Positions 59,015-64,000 of a DNA stretch of 64,000 nt are shown here, piece after piece. The position numbers and the translations under genes are program-made. The stretch is from CBDCGS01 sp965216915 (GTDB lineage: Bacteria > Pseudomonadota > Alphaproteobacteria > UBA828): positions 310,001 through 374,000 of the forward strand of contig CBDCGS010000011.1 in NCBI GenBank assembly GCA_965216915.1, read 5' to 3'. Each line of letters starts with the position of its first letter. Within the stretch, counting starts at the first letter, position 1. The notes beneath the pieces are model-generated. The model was given only the letters and a program-made list of their open reading frames with translations, had not been told where the DNA came from and did not search any database.

Positions 59015-60219
59015 GCCTGCTTCCGCCCATCGACCCTGCGGAGGGCGGCAAGCTCGCGCTCAACATCATGCATTTCGTGCGCACGCTCCGCGTCGCGGGG
59101 CTGCCGGCTGGGCCCGGCAAGACCATCGAGGCGGTGCGCGCCGTCGAGGCGGTCGGCGCCACACGGCGTTCGGACTTCTACTGGGCGCTCTACGCCGTGC
59201 TCGTCGAGCGGCGCGAACATCACGAGATGTTCGAGCAGGCCTTCCGGCTCTTCTGGCGCCTGCCGAGCGAACAAGCGATCCCTTACGAGGGCACCTATGA
59301 CGAAAACCGGCGCCTGCCGGAGTCGCCGGAGCCGCCCGTGAGCCGGCGCGTGAGCGACGCGATGGCCCCGCCCACCGAGCGCGACCAAAACGACGACGAG
59401 GAGGTCGAGATCGAGCTCGACGCCGTTCTCACCTTCTCGAGCCGCGAGCTGTTGCGCGACATGGATTTCGACGAGATGTCGGCCGAGGAGCTGGCCGAAG
59501 CCAAGCGTGCCATCGCCCAACTTCGCCTCCCGATCACCCCGGTCCCGACACGCCGTTTCACGCGCAACACGGCGGGCATGCGGATCGACATGCGCGCGAC
59601 GCTCCGCGCCAGCCTCCGCTCGGGCGGCGACCTATTGCCGCTGCAGTGGAAGGCGCGCGCCCACAAGCCGCCGCCGCTCGTGATCCTTTGCGATGTGTCG
59701 GGCTCGATGAGCCGCTACTCCCGCATGTTCCTGCACTTCGTGCACGCCATCACGAACGATCGTGACCGCGTCAGCACCTTTCTCTACGGCACGCGCCTCA
59801 CCAACATCTCGCGCTATCTGCGCCACCGCGACGTCGATGTCGCCGTCGCCCGATCGAGCGCGGCCGTACAGGATTGGTCCGGCGGCACCCGCATCGGACC
59901 CTGCCTCAAGCAGTTCAACAAGGATTGGTCGCGCCGCGTGCTCGCCCAGGGCGCGGTGGTGCTGCTGATCACCGATGGCCTCGACCGTGACGACCTGTCG
60001 GTCCTCCATGGCGAGATCGAGCGGCTGCACAAATCCTGCCGGCGCCTGATCTGGCTCAACCCGCTGCTCCGCTACGAGGGCTTTCGCCCAGAGGCCGGCG
60101 GCGTGCGCACCATCCTGCCGCATGTCGACGAGTTCCGCCCGGTCCACAACATCAACAGCCTGATCGACATCGCCGCCGTGCTCAGCGCGCCCCCGGTGAC
60201 CGCGGCGCAGGTCGCTTAG
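59011..60219 (+). CDS. VWA domain-containing CoxE-like protein
   Basis: 402 aa. CoxE-type protein with a C-terminal von Willebrand A domain whose MIDAS motif is D228-x-S230-x-S232 (CDVSGSMSRYSRM). The upstream acidic linker (RDQNDDEEVEIELDAVLTFS) and TRRFTRNTAGMRIDMRATLR match CoxE-like proteins. Partner of the preceding MoxR ATPase, inferred to remodel or mature a metalloenzyme. Its stop codon overlaps the convergent GNAT stop. Confidence 0.9.
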   Translation: MSLLPPIDPAEGGKLALNIMHFVRTLRVAGLPAGPGKTIEAVRAVEAVGATRRSDFYWALYAVLVERREHHEMFEQAFRLFWRLPSEQAIPYEGTYDENRRLPESPEPPVSRRVSDAMAPPTERDQNDDEEVEIELDAVLTFSSRELLRDMDFDEMSAEELAEAKRAIAQLRLPITPVPTRRFTRNTAGMRIDMRATLRASLRSGGDLLPLQWKARAHKPPPLVILCDVSGSMSRYSRMFLHFVHAITNDRDRVSTFLYGTRLTNISRYLRHRDVDVAVARSSAAVQDWSGGTRIGPCLKQFNKDWSRRVLAQGAVVLLITDGLDRDDLSVLHGEIERLHKSCRRLIWLNPLLRYEGFRPEAGGVRTILPHVDEFRPVHNINSLIDIAAVLSAPPVTAAQVA

Positions 60220-60680
60220 CCGAGCCGCTGCTCAAGCAGCGGAAGCGTCCGCCCCGGGATCGACTCCGAGGGCACGCTGCCGATGCGCCGCGCGCCCATC
60301 GCCTCGTAGAAGCCGACGGCGTTCGGGTCGCTCTCGACCGTGATCCGGGCGCGCCCGCGCCGCGCCGCCTCGGCAGAGAGATGCCGCCAGAGCGCACGCC
60401 CGATGCCCGACCGGATCGCGCCCGGCTCGACGAAGAACAGCCCGACATCGGCTGCGTCATCGGCGATGTCGAGCTGGTAGAAGCCGCGCGGTGCCCCGCC
60501 CTGCCATGCAATGAACACCCGCCCCGCGATGATCGCCTCGGCGCCCACGGTGAGCGCCTCCCGGCAGCTGGCCATGAAGGCCGCGTCGTAGCCCCAATGG
60601 CCCTTCGAGCGCCAGGCGAGCGCCGAGAGCGCATCGGCCTCCTCCGGCCGGGCGGGGCGGATGGTCACGGTCTCGCTCAT
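60216..60680 (-). CDS. GNAT family N-acetyltransferase
   Basis: 154 aa. It begins MSETVTIRPARPEEADALSA. The acetyl-CoA motif A region is VGLFFVEPGAIRSGIGRALW, with ITVESDPNAVGFYEAMGARR (motif B). The acceptor is unknown. ATG at 60680 with GGAG 6 nt upstream; the open frame to 60764 reaches into the divergent crotonase start region and is rejected. Its stop overlaps the VWA stop on the other strand. Confidence 0.87.
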   Translation of the reverse strand: MSETVTIRPARPEEADALSALAWRSKGHWGYDAAFMASCREALTVGAEAIIAGRVFIAWQGGAPRGFYQLDIADDAADVGLFFVEPGAIRSGIGRALWRHLSAEAARRGRARITVESDPNAVGFYEAMGARRIGSVPSESIPGRTLPLLEQRLG

Positions 60681-60750
60681 CTTGATCTCCGACGTCGCCC
60701 CGCGCGTGGCATAACATGGGGTGCAGCGAGGGCCAGTGGAAGGGCACATA

Positions 60751-61548
60751 ATGAGCGCCGACATTCTTTGCGAGGATCACGGCCACGTTCGGCTGATCAC
60801 GATCAACCGGGCCGACAAGATGAATTCGCTCGACTTCGCGGCGAACGATCGCCTGATCGAGATTTGGCGGGCGTTCGCGGCCGACGACGGCGCGCGCGTC
60901 GCCGTGATCACGGGCGCCGGCACCAAGGCCTTTTGCGCGGGCGCCGATCTCAAGACCTACACGATGGCCTATGCGAAGACGGCGGCGCCCGAGTTTCGCG
61001 CGCGCTTCACCGACGGACCGGGCTTCGGCGGCATCACGCGGGGGCTGACGATCACCAAGCCGATCATCGCCGCGGTCAACGGCTACGCCATCTCGGGCGG
61101 CTTGGAGCTCGCCGAGGCCTGCGACATTCGCTTCTGCTCGCCGAATGCCGAGTTCGCCCACCAGGACATCAACTGGGGCTTCCATCCCTGCGATGGCGGC
61201 TGCGTGCGCCTGCCTCAGATCGTCGGCCTCGGCAACGCCATGGAGATGATCCTCTCCGGCCAGCGCATCGGCGCCGAGCAGGCGCTTCGCATCGGCCTCG
61301 TCAACCGGATCGTGCCGCAGGAGGCGCTGATCGCCGAGACGCTCGCCTTTGCGGAGATCGCCGCGAGCCGGGCACCGCTCGCCCAGCGCTTCGCCAAGGA
61401 CGTGATGCTGCGGGCCTTCGACCTGCCCGTCGACGATGCGCTCCGCCTCGAATCGCGTTCCTTCCGCGATCTCGCGCACACCGAGGATCTCGCGGAGGGC
61501 ACCACGGCGTTCCGCGAGCGGCGCCAGGCCCGGTTTCGCGGTCGTTGA
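60751..61548 (+). CDS. enoyl-CoA hydratase/isomerase (crotonase) family protein
   Basis: 265 aa. Crotonase fold with oxyanion-hole segment AFCAGADLKTY and VNGYAISGGLELAEACDIRF. The first acidic catalytic position is the Glu of GGLELA; at the second, where hydratases usually have Glu, this protein has Asp (HQDINWGFHPCDGG), which may indicate isomerase or another crotonase activity. ATG at 60751 with GGAAGGG upstream. Divergent from GNAT, followed at 77 nt by the aldolase gene. Confidence 0.88.
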   Translation: MSADILCEDHGHVRLITINRADKMNSLDFAANDRLIEIWRAFAADDGARVAVITGAGTKAFCAGADLKTYTMAYAKTAAPEFRARFTDGPGFGGITRGLTITKPIIAAVNGYAISGGLELAEACDIRFCSPNAEFAHQDINWGFHPCDGGCVRLPQIVGLGNAMEMILSGQRIGAEQALRIGLVNRIVPQEALIAETLAFAEIAASRAPLAQRFAKDVMLRAFDLPVDDALRLESRSFRDLAHTEDLAEGTTAFRERRQARFRGR

Positions 61549-61625
61549 GCGCGCCCGCCTTTCGAGACCCGGGGATTGGCCCTACACTCGGCCCGACGGC
61601 CGGTCGGAGACGTGAGGAGAGACCG

Positions 61626-62390
61626 ATGGCGCACGCCACCGCGCATTTGGACGAGATCAGCGCCGAGGAATGGGCGCTTCGGGTCGCGCTCGCGGCCTGC
61701 TACCGGATCGTCGATCACCTCGGCTGGACCGAGCTGATCTACAACCACATCACCCTGCGCCTACCGGGGCCCGAGCGGCATTTCCTGATTAACCCCTACG
61801 GGCTTTGGTACAACGAGGTGACGGCGTCAAACCTGGTCAAGATCGACCTCGCGGGCAACATCATCGGGCGCAGCGAATGGCCAGTGAACCCGGCGGGCTT
61901 CGTGATCCACAGCGCGATCCACGAGGCCGTCGAGAGCGCCCACTGCGTGCTGCACACCCACACGACGGGCGGCATGGCGGTGGCGTGCCGAGAGGGCGGG
62001 CTCCGGCAGATGAGTATCTATTCGGCACCGCTCCAGGGACAGATCGCCTACCACGATTTCGAGGGCATCACCGTCTTCGACGACGAGAAGGCGCGCCTGG
62101 TCGAGAGCGTTGGCGACAAGCCCTATGTGATCCTGCGCAACCACGGCCTGCTCACGGTCGGCGAGACCGTGCCGGCAGCGCTGTCGCGCATGTGGCGCCT
62201 CAACCGGGCGTGCGAGGTGCAGCAGGCGGCCGAAGCCGGCGGCCAGCCCATCATCGCCTTGAGCGAGGACGCATGCGCACGCTCGCGTCAGGCGATCGAC
62301 GGCTTCGCGCGCCAAGAGCCAGAAGGCCAACGCCTCTTCGACGCGCTGGTGCGGCGGGTCGACGCGATCGACCCGTCCTACAAGACGTGA
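61626..62390 (+). CDS. class II aldolase/adducin family protein
   Basis: 254 aa. Zinc-binding HTHTTGGMAVA (the HxH pair) and RNHGLLTVGETVPAAL (third His) are present; the substrate-side segments are NHITLRLPG and NPYGLWYNEVTASNLVKIDL. Members cleave or decarboxylate sugar phosphates and hydroxy acids, or act as domains in other pathways. ATG at 61626 with GAGGAGA upstream. Convergent with the next flavin enzyme gene (15-nt gap). Confidence 0.88.
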   Translation: MAHATAHLDEISAEEWALRVALAACYRIVDHLGWTELIYNHITLRLPGPERHFLINPYGLWYNEVTASNLVKIDLAGNIIGRSEWPVNPAGFVIHSAIHEAVESAHCVLHTHTTGGMAVACREGGLRQMSIYSAPLQGQIAYHDFEGITVFDDEKARLVESVGDKPYVILRNHGLLTVGETVPAALSRMWRLNRACEVQQAAEAGGQPIIALSEDACARSRQAIDGFARQEPEGQRLFDALVRRVDAIDPSYKT

Positions 62391-62405
62391 GCGTGACCGC
62401 TTGGA

Positions 62406-63518
62406 CTAAGCGGCTTCCTGATCGCCGAGCGCCCGGTTGACGCGGGGCATCACCTCCTCGGCAAGCAGGCGCATCGACTCGAAGAGCTTGGCCTTGTGCG
62501 CGTCGTCGAGGCAGTCCGTGGCCGTCGCAAGGATGGTGCCGAAGGGCCCGACCTCCTCGCGGAGCGCGAGGATCTGCTCCGCGACCGAGGCGGGATCGCC
62601 CGCGATCGTGAAGTTGGAGCAGGCATATTCCGGCGTGACCGCGTCGTCCGCCATGTCGGGCGTGTCCTTCATGATCGCGTGAAACGCGGCCCGTTTGATG
62701 AGAGAGACCAGATAGCCGTAGTAGTGCGCGAATGGGCCGGCGGGATCGCGCACATAGGCCTTCGCAGCAGCGTCGTCCTCCGCGACGAAGAGTGACCGCG
62801 CGAGGCGCCAATCCGCCGGAGCCGCCTCGCGGCCCGCCTCATGGCACCCGGCCTCGAAGCCAGCCCAGTGGGTCTTGATGGTGGAGACAGGCACGAAGTT
62901 CGCGGAGATCACGCCCCAGCCACGCAGCGCCGCCGCCCGCACGCTCCCCGAGTTCGGGCTCATGGCCGAGGCGACGAGCGGCGGGTGCGGCGTCTGATAG
63001 GGCTTGATCATGCGCCCGACACCGAGATCAGGCCAGTTGTGCTCGCTCAGGCGAACGTTCCAGTATTTGCCGTGGATCTCGTAGGGCGGCTCCGAGGTCC
63101 AAAGCTTCAGCACCGTTTCGATCGATTCGTTTGCCATCTCGCGGCGCACCATGGTGTCGGTCACGCCGAACATCTCGAAGTCGCTGACCAGCCCGCCCGG
63201 ACTGACGCCGAGAATGAGGCGGCCATCGCTCAAATGGTCGAGCAGCGCCGCATGGGCCGCGGTTTGCGCCGGATGGCGCTGCGGCAGGTTCACGACACCG
63301 GTCCCGAGCTTGATCTTGGTGGTGCGCGCGATGAGGTTCGAGAGAAAGATGAAGGGGCAGGAAACCGGCTCGCTCAATGTCGTGTAGTGCTCGCCGACCC
63401 AAAACTCGTCGAAGCCCAGCCGGTCGCAAGCGACGGCGACCTCGACGTCCTCCGCGAGGACAATATGGGTGTCGCGCCGGTGATCGTTGACCGGCATCAT
63501 GAACATGCCGAGCTTCAT
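62406..63518 (-). CDS. LLM class flavin-dependent oxidoreductase (limonene monooxygenase-like)
   Basis: 370-aa luciferase-like monooxygenase, the bacterial LLM group that includes limonene 1,2-monooxygenase-like and other FMNH2-dependent enzymes. It begins MKLGMFMMPVNDHRRDTHIV; conserved are LGFDEFWVGEHYTTLSEPVS, TKIKLGTGVVNLPQRHPAQT and DGRLILGVSPGGLVSDFEMF. Cofactor is presumably FMNH2; a flavin reductase gene is not near. ATG at 63518 with GGGAG upstream; the open frame to 63620 is not family-like. Unrelated in sequence detail to the LLM at 55.2-56.3 kb. Confidence 0.86.
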   Translation of the reverse strand: MKLGMFMMPVNDHRRDTHIVLAEDVEVAVACDRLGFDEFWVGEHYTTLSEPVSCPFIFLSNLIARTTKIKLGTGVVNLPQRHPAQTAAHAALLDHLSDGRLILGVSPGGLVSDFEMFGVTDTMVRREMANESIETVLKLWTSEPPYEIHGKYWNVRLSEHNWPDLGVGRMIKPYQTPHPPLVASAMSPNSGSVRAAALRGWGVISANFVPVSTIKTHWAGFEAGCHEAGREAAPADWRLARSLFVAEDDAAAKAYVRDPAGPFAHYYGYLVSLIKRAAFHAIMKDTPDMADDAVTPEYACSNFTIAGDPASVAEQILALREEVGPFGTILATATDCLDDAHKAKLFESMRLLAEEVMPRVNRALGDQEAA

Positions 63519-63579
63519 GGATGGGCTCCCGCGATTCCGCCGGCATGGCACCACAGGTAGGGCGGCCGGCGCAAGGCGC

Positions 63580-64000
63580 TCACCAGCCGGCGCAGCGCTC
63601 CCACCGATCCACCACCGCACGCCCGCCGTCGATGACGTGATAGTGGTCGTAGCCGCCGGCGGTCGCGCAGGCGTGATTGGGCACGATGCGCACGCGGCTG
63701 CCGATCGGATAGGCCTCGAAATCAGCCGCGCCGCTCACCGGCACGAGCCCATGTTCCTGGTTCATGTCGGTGACGCGCAGGCCGGCCAGGCGCCGGCCGT
63801 CGAGATCGGCAAGCCAGCCGAAGCCGACATCGTCGAGGAATTCGCTGGCGCCGGTGTCTTTGCTCAACGCCATGAAACCGGCATCGAGCACAAGGTGGCC
63901 ATGGCCCCGGTGATGCCCGATCACCGTCGCCACGACGGAGAGCGCGATATCCTCGTAGCGGCACGCGCCCAAGGCCATCTGGGTGAGATCGTAGAGCGTG
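63580..64000 (-). CDS. DSD1-family PLP-dependent enzyme (D-threonine aldolase/D-serine dehydratase type), partial
   Basis: C-terminal ~139 residues only; the N-terminal alanine-racemase-like barrel with the PLP lysine lies beyond the right edge. The segments LVLDAGFMALSKDTG, DDVGFGWLADLDG, MNQEHGLVPVSG and IVPNHACATAGGYDHYHVID are the C-terminal domain; the His and Cys of PNHAC bind the metal (zinc or manganese) in the family. The activity, D-threonine aldolase versus D-serine dehydratase, is not decidable. 61 nt upstream of the LLM gene, same strand. Confidence 0.85.
   Translation of the reverse strand, partial: TLYDLTQMALGACRYEDIALSVVATVIGHHRGHGHLVLDAGFMALSKDTGASEFLDDVGFGWLADLDGRRLAGLRVTDMNQEHGLVPVSGAADFEAYPIGSRVRIVPNHACATAGGYDHYHVIDGGRAVVDRWERCAGW

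Noticed and set aside
60381..61625. An upstream extension of the class II aldolase frame into the crotonase gene
   Set aside because: The crotonase gene is convincing in another frame and the aldolase ATG at 61626 has a GAGGAGA site.

Overview
This window is a GC-rich, densely packed chromosomal segment from an alphaproteobacterium. The evidence is the complete division and cell-wall (dcw) cluster in canonical order with rnpB just upstream of mraZ, the carAB / YqeY-dnaG-rpoD block, the rpmH-rnpA-yidD-yidC-engB-argB block, and the mlaA-mlaC pair. Gene content resembles Rhodospirillales-like lineages, but order or genus cannot be fixed from the window alone. No phage, transposon, CRISPR array or plasmid gene is visible.

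Layout: (1) 1-3.5 kb, carB (cut by the left edge) and carA, leftward. (2) 3.6-9.5 kb, rightward: YqeY protein, primase, housekeeping sigma factor with an in-frame 24-bp repeat, and an AzlC/AzlD exporter. (3) 9.5-16.2 kb, leftward: ligA, recN, bamD and an Old Yellow Enzyme type oxidoreductase that sits between bamD and lpxC. (4) 16.4-36.0 kb, leftward: lpxC, ftsZ, ftsA, ftsQ, ddl, murB, murC, murG, ftsW, murD, mraY, murF, murE, ftsI, ftsL, rsmH, mraZ. Most junctions overlap by a few bases, and several genes start with TTG or GTG. Upstream of mraZ are 10-bp-phased TGGG boxes, then rnpB, an AmpD amidase, an EamA transporter and a DjlA-like protein. (5) 39.4-43.5 kb, rightward: an atypical EF-G-like GTPase, mlaA, mlaC and a tiny lipoprotein followed by a 40-bp palindrome. 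(6) 43.5-46.9 kb, leftward: a small membrane protein, an orphan histidine kinase and a flavin disulfide reductase. (7) 47.0-51.9 kb, rightward: the rpmH-to-argB block; YidC has a very basic tail of about 185 residues. (8) 52.1-53.6 kb: a three-gene unit of a PepSY protein, a cytochrome b561 and a membrane-anchored LuxR-type regulator; then tRNA-Leu(CAA). (9) 53.9-64 kb, accessory genes: TPR protein, two luciferase-like flavin enzymes, a PhyH-methyltransferase-MoxR-VWA run, GNAT, crotonase, class II aldolase and a DSD1-type PLP enzyme cut by the right edge.

Most of the window is housekeeping. The dcw genes make and export the meso-DAP peptidoglycan precursor (MurA is not in the window) and assemble the divisome. 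LpxC and BamD serve the outer membrane, and MlaA/MlaC maintain its lipid asymmetry. The features most worth a second look are the YidC tail and the engB start hidden inside it, the RpoD minisatellite, the EF-G paralogue lacking its catalytic His, the Old Yellow Enzyme lacking a cluster cysteine, the PepSY-cytochrome-regulator unit, and the PhyH-methyltransferase-MoxR-VWA unit. All calls rest on reading the sequence and recalled family knowledge; no database search was run.
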